DNA of 64,000 nt from Candidatus Leptovillus affinis (GTDB taxonomy: Bacteria; Chloroflexota; Anaerolineae; Promineifilales; Promineifilaceae). The stretch lies in contig JADIYP010000002.1 of NCBI GenBank assembly GCA_016705235.1, forward strand, positions 806,001 to 870,000, given 5' to 3'. The position numbers and the translations under genes are program-made. Below, piece by piece: positions 42,420 to 50,628 of this stretch. The notes below the pieces were generated by a model, which made no database searches, was not told where the DNA came from, and saw nothing but the letters and a program-made list of their open reading frames with translations. Numbering within the stretch: position 1 is the first letter of the stretch; every line of letters begins with the position of its first letter.

Positions 42420-44312
42420 ATGACAGTTGAAGAAAACCAAACAACCGAAGCCTTTAACTTTAAGACAGAAGTCAAGCAAGTCCTGCACATTCTGGTGCAC
42501 TCGTTGTACAAAGACCAGGACATTTTCCTGCGCGAGTTGGTTTCCAATGCCTCCGATGCCCTGACACGGCTGCATTTTGAGACCCTGACCACCCGCGACT
42601 TTTTGGACCCGGACGCCGAATTGGCTATCCATATCGACGTGCCGGAAACCGGCGACGATGAGCCGAAGAAAATTATTGTGCGCGACAGCGGCATCGGCAT
42701 GACCCGCGATGAGTTGATCCGCAATTTGGGTACGATTGCTCAGTCTGGGGCGCGTGAGTTTTTAGCCAAGATTAGCGCTGGCGATGTGGACCCTGGCGAT
42801 GTGATCGGGCAGTTTGGCGTGGGGTTTTACTCGGTGTTTATGGTGGCCGACGAAGTGCGCGTGGTCTCGCGCGGCTACCAGCTTGAGGCTGAAGCGTCGG
42901 CCTGGGTGTCTGATGGCAGCGACAGCTACCGCATTGAGTCGGCTGAAAAGAGTGACCGGGGCACGGAAATCCACATTACGCTGAAAAAAGAGGCTGAAGA
43001 GTTTGCCAACGAGTGGAAGCTGCGCCAGATTGTGAAAAAGCATTCCGATTTTGTGCGTTTTCCGGTGTATGTGGGCGAGCAGCAGGCCAATCAGCAGGAA
43101 TCGTTGTGGCGCAAAAACCCATCGGACGTGGCGGCGGATGATTATAAGAGTTTTTATCAGCAGATGACGATGGATTTTGAAGAGCCGCTGGCAACCATCC
43201 ACTTCACGTCGGATGCGCCGGTGCAGGTTCGGGCGCTATTGTTTATTCCGGCCAAACGCGAGGCGAATATTTTGGCTATTCGCAAGGAGCCGGGGGTGAT
43301 GTTGTATTCGCACAATGTGCTGATTCAGGAATATTGCACCGATTTGCTGCCGACGTGGCTGGCTTTTGTGGATGGCGTGGTGGATTCTGAAGATTTACCG
43401 CTGAATGTGAGCCGCGAAACGGTGCAAAACAATCGTCTGATGATGCATTTGGGCAAGACGATTCGCAAGCGGGTGCTGCGTGAACTGCGTAAGCTGGCCG
43501 ACGAGGATGCGGCGAAGTATCAGTCGTTTTGGCGGGAATACGGCCGTGTCTTCAAAGAAGGTATCGCCACCGACCCATCCTCTAAAGAAGAGCTGATGCC
43601 CTTCTTCCGCTATCATTCGTCCAATTCTGAGGACCAACTGACCTCGCTGGATGGCTACATCGAGCGGATGCCGGAATCTCAGGAAGATATTTATTACGTT
43701 TTGGGCGACGACAAGCGCACGGTGGCCAACAGCCCGCATTTGGATCCCTTTAAAGCGCGCAATTTGGAAGTTTTATACTGGGTGGATCCGCTGGATGTTC
43801 TGGTTGCGCCGATGATGGCGGACTATAAGGACAAAAAATTCCGCAATATTGATGATGCGGGCCTGGAATTACCGGAATTAGAGCAGGACGAAGCGGAGAA
43901 AGAAGCTGAAACGGCCGTTCCCGACGCAGATTTTAACCGGTTGGTGGGGCGGTTTGTCACCACCTTGGGCGATAAAGTGGTGGAAGTTCGCCAATCCAAA
44001 GTATTGAAGAACAGCCCGGTCCGGCTTGTGTCGCCCGAAGACGCGCAAAACCGCGAAATGCAGCGGTTGTATCGTTTTCTGGACCAGGAATATGAAGTGC
44101 CGAAGAAGATTCTGGAAGTTAACCGCCACCATCCGCTGATTGTGAACCTGGCGCGGCAGGTAACGGAGCATCCGGACAGCGAACTGGTGAAACTCTCAAT
44201 TGAACAGTTGTATGACAGCGCGTTGGTGCAGGAAGGATTGCACCCCAACCCCACGGCCATGCTGCCGCGCATCGAGCAGCTCATGATGCTGGCCTCGGCT
44301 GCCTCAGAATAA
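42420..44312 (+). CDS. htpG: Molecular chaperone HtpG (Hsp90)
   Basis: The 630-residue Hsp90 homologue has the GHKL ATPase motifs RELVSNASDAL, DSGIGMT, GTIAQSG and GQFGVGFYSVF. The middle domain carries the catalytic Arg loop (LPLNVSRETVQ), and a C-terminal dimerisation domain follows. It folds and remodels client proteins in the cytoplasm in an ATP-driven clamp cycle. AAGAGG precedes ATG 42420. The length is typical for bacteria. A perfect 16-bp terminator follows. It stands alone, without DnaK or co-chaperone genes. Confidence 0.97.
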   Translation: MTVEENQTTEAFNFKTEVKQVLHILVHSLYKDQDIFLRELVSNASDALTRLHFETLTTRDFLDPDAELAIHIDVPETGDDEPKKIIVRDSGIGMTRDELIRNLGTIAQSGAREFLAKISAGDVDPGDVIGQFGVGFYSVFMVADEVRVVSRGYQLEAEASAWVSDGSDSYRIESAEKSDRGTEIHITLKKEAEEFANEWKLRQIVKKHSDFVRFPVYVGEQQANQQESLWRKNPSDVAADDYKSFYQQMTMDFEEPLATIHFTSDAPVQVRALLFIPAKREANILAIRKEPGVMLYSHNVLIQEYCTDLLPTWLAFVDGVVDSEDLPLNVSRETVQNNRLMMHLGKTIRKRVLRELRKLADEDAAKYQSFWREYGRVFKEGIATDPSSKEELMPFFRYHSSNSEDQLTSLDGYIERMPESQEDIYYVLGDDKRTVANSPHLDPFKARNLEVLYWVDPLDVLVAPMMADYKDKKFRNIDDAGLELPELEQDEAEKEAETAVPDADFNRLVGRFVTTLGDKVVEVRQSKVLKNSPVRLVSPEDAQNREMQRLYRFLDQEYEVPKKILEVNRHHPLIVNLARQVTEHPDSELVKLSIEQLYDSALVQEGLHPNPTAMLPRIEQLMMLASAASE

Positions 44313-44344
44313 GCAAACAAGACACGGCTGAACGACTAACAAAC

Positions 44345-44390
44345 AAAATGCGGCGGATAAATCGCAATTTCTGCGTTTATCCGCCGCATT
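44345..44390. terminator. Perfect 16-bp hairpin between convergent htpG and HAD genes
   Basis: AAATGCGGCGGATAAA (44345-44360) and its exact complement (44375-44390) flank a 14-base loop. GC-rich centres and T/A-rich flanks on both sides suit termination of both converging genes. Confidence 0.8.
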
Positions 44391-44407
44391 TGGCGTTTAT
44401 TTGTAAC

Positions 44408-45019
44408 CTATTCTGCCGCAGCGCCCAGCCAGCTTTCGATGGCCGGCCGGGTCTGGTTCCAATTCTGGTGGTGGATGGCGTGCAGGCCAACGGCCGTTGC
44501 CCCCCTCACATTCTCCCCAATATCATCCACAAACAATGCCGCTTCCGGCAGTATCGCTAATTGGTTCAAGGCCAGGTGGTAAATGGCCGGATCGGGCTTC
44601 AGCAGGCCCACATCGCTGCTGAGAATGACGCTTTGGAAGTGGGCAAACTCTGGAATGAGGGTGTGAAGCCACGCCACATGCACGGCGTTGGTGTTGCTGA
44701 TGATGCCCAGGCGCAGATTGGGCCGTTGGCGGAGTTCCAGCGCATAGGCCAGGGCCATTTCATTGCGGTTAATGTGGCGGCAGAAGGCGCGGGCGAATGC
44801 ATCGTAGTCGGGGGTCGTTCCGGCCTGCTGGACGAGAATCTGGTGCAGTTGACGGCCGTTCACAATCCCTTTCCCCGCATCCTCGGCCAGCTTAGAAGCC
44901 ACTCTTTCCAGCTCGCTAAACGGTGCTTGTGAGATGGCGGCAACGGCCGTCCACGTGCTTTCGTGGTCGTAATCCACTAAAACGCTGCCTAAATCGAAGA
45001 TGACTGCTTTGGGTGTCAT
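44408..45019 (-). CDS. HAD-superfamily phosphatase, YihX-like
   Basis: The 203-residue protein has HAD motifs I (VIFDLGSVLVD), II (GIISNTNA), III (LLKPDPAIY) and IV (ALFVDDIGEN). The second acid of the usual DxD in motif I is Gly, as in the YihX/epoxide-hydrolase-N subgroup, whose E. coli member hydrolyses alpha-glucose-1-phosphate. A helical cap lies between motifs I and II. The substrate is not assigned. It follows the nucleotidyltransferase gene on the same strand, separated by a hairpin. Confidence 0.85.
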   Translation of the reverse strand: MTPKAVIFDLGSVLVDYDHESTWTAVAAISQAPFSELERVASKLAEDAGKGIVNGRQLHQILVQQAGTTPDYDAFARAFCRHINRNEMALAYALELRQRPNLRLGIISNTNAVHVAWLHTLIPEFAHFQSVILSSDVGLLKPDPAIYHLALNQLAILPEAALFVDDIGENVRGATAVGLHAIHHQNWNQTRPAIESWLGAAAE

Positions 45020-45033
45020 GGTGTGGGTGTCTG

Positions 45034-45066
45034 AGATTTGTCTAATCTCAAAGATTAGACAAATCT
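45034..45066. repeat. Intergenic hairpin, ATTGG/CCAAT structural family (variant arms)
   Basis: The arms 45034-45048 and 45052-45066 are exact 15-bp complements with loop CAA. The base sequence differs from the 7.8 and 36.8 kb members, but the symmetric AGATT...AATCT arm design is kept. Confidence 0.8.
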
Positions 45067-45072
45067 TCGCTG

Positions 45073-45849
45073 TTAGCGGTTGGTGCGCTCCACCAGCCGC
45101 TTGATTTGGCTTTCAAACGACGTGTCGGGCATAAAAGCGAGGTTCAAACGGCGCACAACGGCCGTGCGCGCCGCCACATACGCCTCCAAAAGTTTCCGCA
45201 GATGCCCGGCCGTGGCCTTTGTATCCTGCGAATAGAAAGCGGCCAGCAAACCCCGATAGGCGGGGTCCTCAGGCGGCAGCACGCGCAGCAGCGGCGGCAG
45301 CGAAACGTGCAGCAGTTCCAGATAAACGGTAAACGGTTTGTCAAAATCACCACGCAGCACCTGCCGGTATACGTCCCAGAACATCACCCAAAAGCGTTCG
45401 TCCAGGGAAGTTAGTTCGGCGGCCGTAATTTGCGGGCGTGTGGGCACGGTTTGGGCACAGCGAGCCTGATAATCTGCCCCCCAGCCATCATCTTTTAGAA
45501 TCCGCAGGTCGCGGTCCCAGGGATTAGCCTGTAAGCTTTCTTTGGTTTCGTAGCGGTAATCGACTTTGGCCCCGTTGCTGTAGAGGGCGATGTGGAAAAA
45601 CGGCCGTATATGCGCCCCATCAAACGATTTACACGGTACATAAGGTGTTACCGACTTGACAAATTCACGCCGCTGCCGCCAGGCGCTTTCCCGGCGGAAA
45701 TCATCGGCGAATACCAGGGCCACATCTAAATCGGAATAAGCGTCGTCGGTACGACGGCCGTATGAACCAGCTAAAAAGCAGACCAGAATATCAGATTCGC
45801 TTTGCACTCGTTGTTGTAAACGGACAATAACACGTTCTTGTTCAAACAT
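45073..45849 (-). CDS. Minimal nucleotidyltransferase-fold protein
   Basis: The 258-residue protein carries the nucleotidyltransferase signature FLAGSYGRRTDD, then SDLDVALVF: G-S-x-G-R and D-x-D. A long helical C-terminal half (FWDVYRQVLRGDF, LRKLLEAYVAARTA) resembles aminoglycoside or lincosamide nucleotidyltransferases of the AadK/ANT type. The acceptor is unknown and resistance should not be assumed. Start ATG 45849 has only a weak ribosome site. The 458-base region upstream of it is a tandem repeat. Confidence 0.75.
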   Translation of the reverse strand: MFEQERVIVRLQQRVQSESDILVCFLAGSYGRRTDDAYSDLDVALVFADDFRRESAWRQRREFVKSVTPYVPCKSFDGAHIRPFFHIALYSNGAKVDYRYETKESLQANPWDRDLRILKDDGWGADYQARCAQTVPTRPQITAAELTSLDERFWVMFWDVYRQVLRGDFDKPFTVYLELLHVSLPPLLRVLPPEDPAYRGLLAAFYSQDTKATAGHLRKLLEAYVAARTAVVRRLNLAFMPDTSFESQIKRLVERTNR

Positions 45850-45902
45850 AATCGCTAAAAACTTCCCAGGGGCTATTAGAAATTGAAAAATGGTGTCGAT
45901 TC

Positions 45903-46251
45903 CGAAGGTTCCAGGCGTTTGCCTGGACCTTCGGTCATCACGCCGAAGGCTTCGGTCATCACGCCGAAGGCTTCGGTCATCACGCCGAAGGCTTCGGTCA
46001 TCACGCCGAAGGCTTCGGTCATCACGCCGAAGGCTCCGGGCATCATCCCGAAGGCTCCGGTCATCTACCCGAAGGCCTCGGTCATCATCCCGAAGGCTCC
46101 GGGCATCATCCCGAAGGCTCCGGGCATCATCCCGAAGGCTCCGGGCATCATCCCGAAGGCTCCGGGCATCATCCCGAAGGCCTCGGGCATCATCCCGAAG
46201 GCCTCGGGCATCATCCCGAAGGCCTCGGGCATCATCCCGAAGGCCTCGGGC
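45903..46251. repeat. 21-bp minisatellite of 15 units with a leading hairpin
   Basis: A hairpin (45903-45935) leads into 15 exact-length 21-bp units from 45932 to 46246 and a partial unit to 46251. The first five read CGGTCATCACGCCGAAGGCT+T/C. Later ones read CGGGCATCATCCCGAAGGCT+C or end CCT. Unit junctions make CCGAAG-G-CTTCGG or related hairpins. It is open in several frames on both strands because 21 is divisible by three; none has a ribosome site or a recognised sequence. There are no spacers of CRISPR type. Confidence 0.9.
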
Positions 46252-46271
46252 AGGTAAATTTTGCGCTTTTT

Positions 46272-46304
46272 AGATTTGACAAATCTCGAAGATTTGTCAA
46301 ATCT
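46272..46304. repeat. Intergenic hairpin, AGATT...AATCT structural family (variant arms)
   Basis: The arms 46272-46286 and 46290-46304 are exact 15-bp complements with loop CGA, just downstream of the PAP2-like gene stop. Confidence 0.8.
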
Positions 46305-46307
46305 GGC

Positions 46308-46928
46308 TTAGAAACAGCCGATGAGCGTCATGGCATACACCACGGCCGCGCCTAAGGCCAGCCCGCCAAGAATTTGCAGCGGATTATGCCGCTTTAGATA
46401 CAGGCGTACCCAACAAACCAGCACCACAAACGGCAGCACAATCAGGCTTGCTGCCCAGCCAAAGACCAATCCCACCAACAACATCGTCGCCATAATGCCG
46501 GTGGCATGGATGCTAATCAACCAGACCACATTGATCAGGCCCAGCAGCGCCAATTCGATGGCGTTAAACAACGTCAGGCAGCGCAGCAGCTCGGGACCGT
46601 CAAACAACGAGATGAGGGCAAAGGCGGTGAGGGCGGAGAGAACGGCCGTTAGATATGGCAGATGCCGTTCCTTCGTGTTGCTCATGTGCAGTTCCGCGAT
46701 ACGGCCGGTTTTCAGCAGCCAGAGCACAATAAGAATCGGCAAAAGGGCGACAAAGAAACCATAAACGGCCGCCCACAAGAACCCTTGCAGAGACGGCCGT
46801 TCATACAACGCAAAAACCAGCCCTAAAATGGCAAACATCACCGGTGGGCTGACGATATTGGAAAAAAGACGGGCAGCTTGCACCAGTCCGGTGCGGTCGG
46901 CTTCGTGGTGGTCGAGCGGAGTTTTCAT
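46308..46928 (-). CDS. PAP2-like integral membrane protein
   Basis: The 206-residue protein has five or six membrane helices, with LFSNIVSPPVMFAILG at the start, GRIAELHMSNTKERHLPYL in a loop, a helix with SIHATG, and RLYLKRHNPLQILGGLALG near the end. The last two positions correspond to the SGH and RxxxxxHxxxD regions of PAP2 phosphatases, but the catalytic Ser is not clear. It may act on isoprenoid or lipid phosphates. ATG 46928 was preferred to a start inside the spacer hairpin. It is last in a run after ahcY. Confidence 0.65.
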   Translation of the reverse strand: MKTPLDHHEADRTGLVQAARLFSNIVSPPVMFAILGLVFALYERPSLQGFLWAAVYGFFVALLPILIVLWLLKTGRIAELHMSNTKERHLPYLTAVLSALTAFALISLFDGPELLRCLTLFNAIELALLGLINVVWLISIHATGIMATMLLVGLVFGWAASLIVLPFVVLVCWVRLYLKRHNPLQILGGLALGAAVVYAMTLIGCF

Positions 46929-46935
46929 GATGAGC

Positions 46936-47004
46936 CAATGAGCAGATGAGCGGGTGGGGCGGTGAGTGTATGTCACGTCATCCCCCGCTCACCCACCTGC
47001 TCAT
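46936..47004. repeat. Imperfect hairpin between ahcY and the PAP2-like gene
   Basis: The left part (GAGCAGATGAGCGGGTGGG, from 46940) and the right part (CTCACCCACCTGCTCATCT, to about 47004) pair imperfectly. This is another spacer hairpin with its own word set. Confidence 0.5.
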
Positions 47005-47014
47005 CTCATCGTTA

Positions 47015-48274
47015 TTACGTGCCCTCTTCCCAGGAGTTCAGGTATTTCACCTGCTCGTCGGTGAGGGTGTCGATGTGAATGCCCATGGATTGCAGCTTGA
47101 TGGTGGCAATCACCTGGTCGACTTCTTCGGGAACCGTGTAGACGCGGTTATCCAGCTTGCCTTTGTTGTCTAGCAAGTATTTGGCGGCCATAGCCTGCCC
47201 GGCGAAGCTCATATCCATCACGGCGGCCGGGTGGCCTTCGGCGGCGGCCAGGTTGATGAGGCGGCCCTGGCCCAGCAGGTTGAGTTTACGGCCGTCTTTC
47301 ATGGTGAACTGTTCGACAAACGGCCGTACCAGTTTCGGATCATCCACAGCCAGAGCGCGCAGCGCCGGCTTGTTGATCTCCACATCAAAGTGGCCCGAGT
47401 TAGCCAGCAGCGCGCCATCTTTCATAATCGCCAGATGACGTTCGTCCACAACGTGGATGTCGCCGGTGGCCGTTACAAAAATGTCGCCAATCGGCGCCGC
47501 TTCCATCATCGGCATGACACGGAAGCCATCCATCACCGCTTCCAACGCCTTCAGCGGATCGATTTCGGTGACGACAACATTCGCGCCCAAACCCTTGGCG
47601 CGCATGGCGATGCCGCGCGAGCACCAGCCGTAACCGCCCACAACCACAGTGCGCCCGGCGATCAGGAAATTGGTCGCCCGGATGATGCCGTCCATCGTCG
47701 ATTGGCCCGTGCCATAACGATTGTCAAACAGGTGCTTGGTCATGGCGTCGTTCACAGCCATCATGGGGAATTCCAGAGCGTTATCGGCGGCCATGGCCCG
47801 CAGGCGCACGATGCCGGTCGTCGTCTCTTCGGTGCCGCCGATGATATTGGGCAGCATCTCGCGGCGCGATTTATGCAGCGTGCTCACCAGGTCCGCGCCG
47901 TCGTCCATAATAATGTGCGGCTTGTGGTCCAGCACGGCGTTGAGGTGCTTGTGGTACGTTTCGTTGTCTTCGCCCTTAATGGCAAAGACGGGGATTTCGT
48001 AATAGCTCACCAGGGCGGCGGCCACGTCGTCCTGGGTGCTGAGTGGGTTGCTGGCGGACAGGACCACATCGGCCCCGCCGCTTTGCAGGGCGATCATCAG
48101 GTTGGCGGTTTCGGTGGTGACGTGCATGGTGGCCCCAACGCGGATGCCGGCAAACGGCCGTTCCGCGCCAAATTGGTCACGAATACCACGCAGCACTGCC
48201 ATTTCTTGCTCAGCCCATTCCATGCGATGCCGCCCACCGGGGGCTAAATCGGGATTCTTAATATCAAAGTCCAT
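47015..48274 (-). CDS. ahcY: Adenosylhomocysteinase
   Basis: The 419-residue enzyme splits S-adenosylhomocysteine to adenosine and homocysteine with bound NAD. Visible motifs are SASNPLSTQDDVAAAL, the catalytic DAMTKHLFDNRYGTGQS region, the NAD loop VVGGYGWCSRG and HFDVEI. Short bacterial and archaeal forms are about this length. TTAGGAG precedes ATG 48274. The gene follows a PfkB kinase that would remove the adenosine, which fits a SAM-recycling unit. Confidence 0.97.
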   Translation of the reverse strand: MDFDIKNPDLAPGGRHRMEWAEQEMAVLRGIRDQFGAERPFAGIRVGATMHVTTETANLMIALQSGGADVVLSASNPLSTQDDVAAALVSYYEIPVFAIKGEDNETYHKHLNAVLDHKPHIIMDDGADLVSTLHKSRREMLPNIIGGTEETTTGIVRLRAMAADNALEFPMMAVNDAMTKHLFDNRYGTGQSTMDGIIRATNFLIAGRTVVVGGYGWCSRGIAMRAKGLGANVVVTEIDPLKALEAVMDGFRVMPMMEAAPIGDIFVTATGDIHVVDERHLAIMKDGALLANSGHFDVEINKPALRALAVDDPKLVRPFVEQFTMKDGRKLNLLGQGRLINLAAAEGHPAAVMDMSFAGQAMAAKYLLDNKGKLDNRVYTVPEEVDQVIATIKLQSMGIHIDTLTDEQVKYLNSWEEGT

Positions 48275-48307
48275 CTGTGAAAATTCTCCTAAAAAAATAA
48301 TGGGGGT

Positions 48308-48370
48308 TGGGATTAGGGATTAGGGACTGGGGCAAGAAAAATGCCCAGTCCCCAGCCCCTAATCCCTAAC
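48308..48370. repeat. Imperfect hairpin of GGGATTAGGG words
   Basis: GGGATTAGGGATTAGGG and the complementary CCCCTAATCCCTAA lie on both sides of an AGAAAAAT loop, between the ahcY start and the kinase stop. The right arm overlaps the last codons of the kinase gene. Confidence 0.55.
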
Positions 48371-49324
48371 CGCTAATAACACATCCAACGCCCCTTCGTC
48401 ATCGAAATGCTCACGATAACGAGCCACAAATTCGGCCGGCGTGAAATAATGATTTTGCGTGCCGACTTGTTCCAGCACGTAGGTGGCCGCCAAAGCGCCC
48501 ATGCGCCCGGCGATGGGCCAGGGCAGCCCTAACTCCATGCCGCGCATCAGCCCAGCGCGATAGGCATCGCCCGCGCCGGTTGGTTCGACGACTTGCCGCG
48601 GCGGCACAATGGGCAGGTGATATTCCTGGCCGCCAGCCAACAAGTATGACCCTTCTTTGCCTTTGGTAATGAGCAAACCGCCTACTTTCTGCCGGATATC
48701 GGCGTCACTGAGGCCGGTTTTGTCGCGGATCAGGTCATATTCGTAATCATTGACCGAGAGGAGGGCGGCGCCATCCAGACCAAGCTGGAGGTCGTCGCCG
48801 TTCAGGCGGGCGGTTTGTTGGCTGGGATCGTAAATGTAAGGGATGCCCAGGGTTTTGCATTCCAGCGCATAAGCGCGCATCGCTTCCGGGTCGTTGGGGG
48901 AAATGATGGCCAGATTGGCGTCGGCGGCGTATTGGGTGAAGGTGAGATCTTTGGCGTAGGCCATTGCGCCGGTGTAGAAGGTGGCTATCTGGTTCTGTTC
49001 ATCGTCTGTGCTGACAAAAAAGGAAGCCGTAAAGTCGTCGGCGATTTCGATGATGGTTGAGGTGTCGACGCCCAATCCGTTGAGCCATTGGCGATAATCG
49101 CCAAAATCCTGGCCGGCGGTAGCCAGGATGCTGGGTTTGGAGCCGAGCAGGGCCAGCGTGTAGGCGATGTTGGGCGCTGTGCCGCCGCGATGTTTTTTCA
49201 TCGAATCGACGAGGAAGCTGAGGCTGATTTTATGCAGGCTTTCGGCGACAAAAGCGTCGGTAAATTTGCCGGGGAAGTGCATTAAATAGTCGTAGGCAAT
49301 GGAGCCGGTGATTACAATTTTCAT
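48359..49324 (-). CDS. PfkB-family sugar/nucleoside kinase, adenosine-kinase-like
   Basis: The 321-residue protein has the PfkB signatures GGTAPNIAYTLALLG (motif 1) and the anion-hole/catalytic EPTGAGDAYRAG with its Asp base. The N-terminal VITGSIAYDYLMHFPGKF and the DFTASFFVSTDDEQNQIATF strand fit nucleoside kinases of the AK/inosine-guanosine group. Next to ahcY, phosphorylation of adenosine to AMP is the likely role. ATG 49324 starts right after TGATAATT with a weak ribosome site; the upstream glycosyltransferase ends 27 bases away. Confidence 0.85.
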   Translation of the reverse strand: MKIVITGSIAYDYLMHFPGKFTDAFVAESLHKISLSFLVDSMKKHRGGTAPNIAYTLALLGSKPSILATAGQDFGDYRQWLNGLGVDTSTIIEIADDFTASFFVSTDDEQNQIATFYTGAMAYAKDLTFTQYAADANLAIISPNDPEAMRAYALECKTLGIPYIYDPSQQTARLNGDDLQLGLDGAALLSVNDYEYDLIRDKTGLSDADIRQKVGGLLITKGKEGSYLLAGGQEYHLPIVPPRQVVEPTGAGDAYRAGLMRGMELGLPWPIAGRMGALAATYVLEQVGTQNHYFTPAEFVARYREHFDDEGALDVLLAVRD

Positions 49325-49351
49325 GTTGAATTATCTTTTGGCCTTGTTTTG

Positions 49352-50119
49352 TCAGTCACGCAGGTTGGCCGAGTTGGTGACAATGTTATTATGGTCTTGT
49401 GTCTTAACGTCGTGCTTAAGAACGGCCGTAAATCCCAATCGGTCGCGCAGCATCGTCAGCATGGCGCGTAAACCATCGCGCACGGTGATTTTTTTGCCTT
49501 CGGCGTAGGTGCGTGGGTCGTAGCTGATGGGGATTTCTAGAATTTCGTGGCCGGAGAGCAAAATTTTGTCCGGCAGCTCAAAGTCCAGGTTGAAGTCGGT
49601 GGTGGTGAGATTGAGCGATTTGACGACATCGGCGCGGACCATTTTGGTGGCTGTGCCCACGTCGGTGAGGTGGCCGCCAAAAAGGACGTTGGTCATGGTT
49701 GTCAGGGTGCGGATGCCCCAGTAGGCGTGGGCGTATTCATAAATGGCCCGTCCGCCCAAAATGCGCGAGCCGAAGATGGCGGCGGCCTGGGTTTCATCTA
49801 CTTTGCGGCAAAAATTGACGTGTTCGGCGGGGTCGTACTCTTTGTCGGCGTCTTGAATGATCATGTAGTCGCCGGTCATGGTGTCGATGCCGGTACGAAT
49901 GGACATGCCTTTGCCCATGTTGCGTTCGTGGAAAATGACGCGAATTTCTGGATCGGCGATTTGTTGCAAGATTTCGCGCGTGCCATCGGTGGAGTAGTTG
50001 TCCACGACGATGATTTCACGGTCCCAGCCGGGTCCCAGGTCTACCGCTTTGGTTTTGTCGATAACATCCTGGATGGTAGTTTTTTCGTTGTAGCAGCAAA
50101 TAATGACGGATAGTTTCAT
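49352..50119 (-). CDS. Family 2 glycosyltransferase (polyprenyl-phosphate sugar transferase-like)
   Basis: The 255-residue GT-A protein has the nucleotide-sugar site SVIICCYNEKTTI, VDNYSTDGT and the metal-binding DxD in IIQDADKEYDP. No C-terminal membrane helices are present, so it matches the soluble dolichol-phosphate mannosyl/glucosyltransferase group. It may glycosylate a lipid carrier for the cell envelope. It heads a minus-strand run into the kinase, ahcY and PAP2 genes. GAAGAAAC precedes ATG 50119. Confidence 0.9.
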   Translation of the reverse strand: MKLSVIICCYNEKTTIQDVIDKTKAVDLGPGWDREIIVVDNYSTDGTREILQQIADPEIRVIFHERNMGKGMSIRTGIDTMTGDYMIIQDADKEYDPAEHVNFCRKVDETQAAAIFGSRILGGRAIYEYAHAYWGIRTLTTMTNVLFGGHLTDVGTATKMVRADVVKSLNLTTTDFNLDFELPDKILLSGHEILEIPISYDPRTYAEGKKITVRDGLRAMLTMLRDRLGFTAVLKHDVKTQDHNNIVTNSANLRD

Positions 50120-50132
50120 GTTTCTTCAACGT

Positions 50133-50184
50133 TGAGGACTGAGAATTGCGCTTTTCGTTGTTTAAGCCCAGTCCTCAGTCCTCA
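50133..50184. repeat. Hairpin of AGGACTGAG words
   Basis: TGAGGACTGAG (50133-50143) and CTCAGTCCTCA (50174-50184) are perfect 11-bp arms. The hairpin lies directly upstream of the glycosyltransferase gene. Confidence 0.65.
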
Positions 50185-50266
50185 CATCAAAATGATATAT
50201 ATTTGAAAAGCCAGCGAGCGATTATAACACACGGCCGTTTATTACAAAACGCCTGTGGTGGATTGT

Positions 50267-50442
50267 CAGCAATTCTCAATTTAACCAGAAATGTGTCATG
50301 CTGAGGTCCTCCGAAGCATCTCCTTCTTCTGGTGGAGCGGGATGCTTCGCTCCGAAGACTCCGCTCAGCATGACCGTTCAGCGTAAAGTGCAAAGAAATT
50401 ACCTTGTTCGCACGAATGCCTGATCTAAATTGAGAATTGCTG
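50267..50442. mobile_element. MITE-like element with 17-bp terminal inverted repeats, copy 1
   Basis: The 176-bp element begins CAGCAATTCTCAATTTA and ends with its exact reverse complement. Inside, a long imperfect hairpin (TCATGCTGAGG... / ...CAGCATGA) has GAAGCATC/GATGCTTC arms. It has no coding capacity. GGTGGATTGT lies on both sides (50257-50266 and 50443-50452), as expected for a 9-10 bp target duplication. Confidence 0.85.
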
Positions 50443-50452
50443 GGTGGATTGT

Positions 50453-50628
50453 CAGCAATTCTCAATTTAACCAGAAATGTGTCATGCTGAGGTCCTCCGA
50501 AGCATCTCCTTCTTCTGGTGGAGCGGGATGCTTCGCTCCGAAGACTCCGCTCAGCATGACCGTTCAGCGTAAAGTGCAAAGAAATTACCTTGTTCGCACG
50601 AATGCCTGATCTAAATTGAGAATTCCTG
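50453..50628. mobile_element. MITE-like element with 17-bp terminal inverted repeats, copy 2
   Basis: This is a second 176-bp copy in direct orientation, identical over almost all its length, with one change in the right terminal repeat (GAATTCCTG). It is flanked by the same GTGGATTGT (50444-50452 and 50629-50637). The pair makes a 186-bp tandem period. The remaining 592-base spacer (50120-50711) holds no supported gene. Confidence 0.85.

Noticed and set aside
45932..46246. Possible CRISPR array
   Set aside because: The units are directly adjacent with no unique spacers and no cas genes are nearby.
45883..46257. Open frames on both strands of the 21-bp repeat (for example 124 codons of TPKASVI-type units)
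   Set aside because: Any 21-bp repeat is open in whichever frames lack a stop in one unit; there is no ribosome site and several frames are equally open.
47231..48247. A 338-codon plus-strand frame opposite ahcY
   Set aside because: It is the shadow of ahcY, with a His/Gly/Arg-rich translation and no recognisable motif.
50187..50579. A 130-codon minus-strand frame with a repeated 60-residue block
   Set aside because: The repeat in the protein is only the tandem MITE-like element read through; the element has inverted ends and no coding signature.
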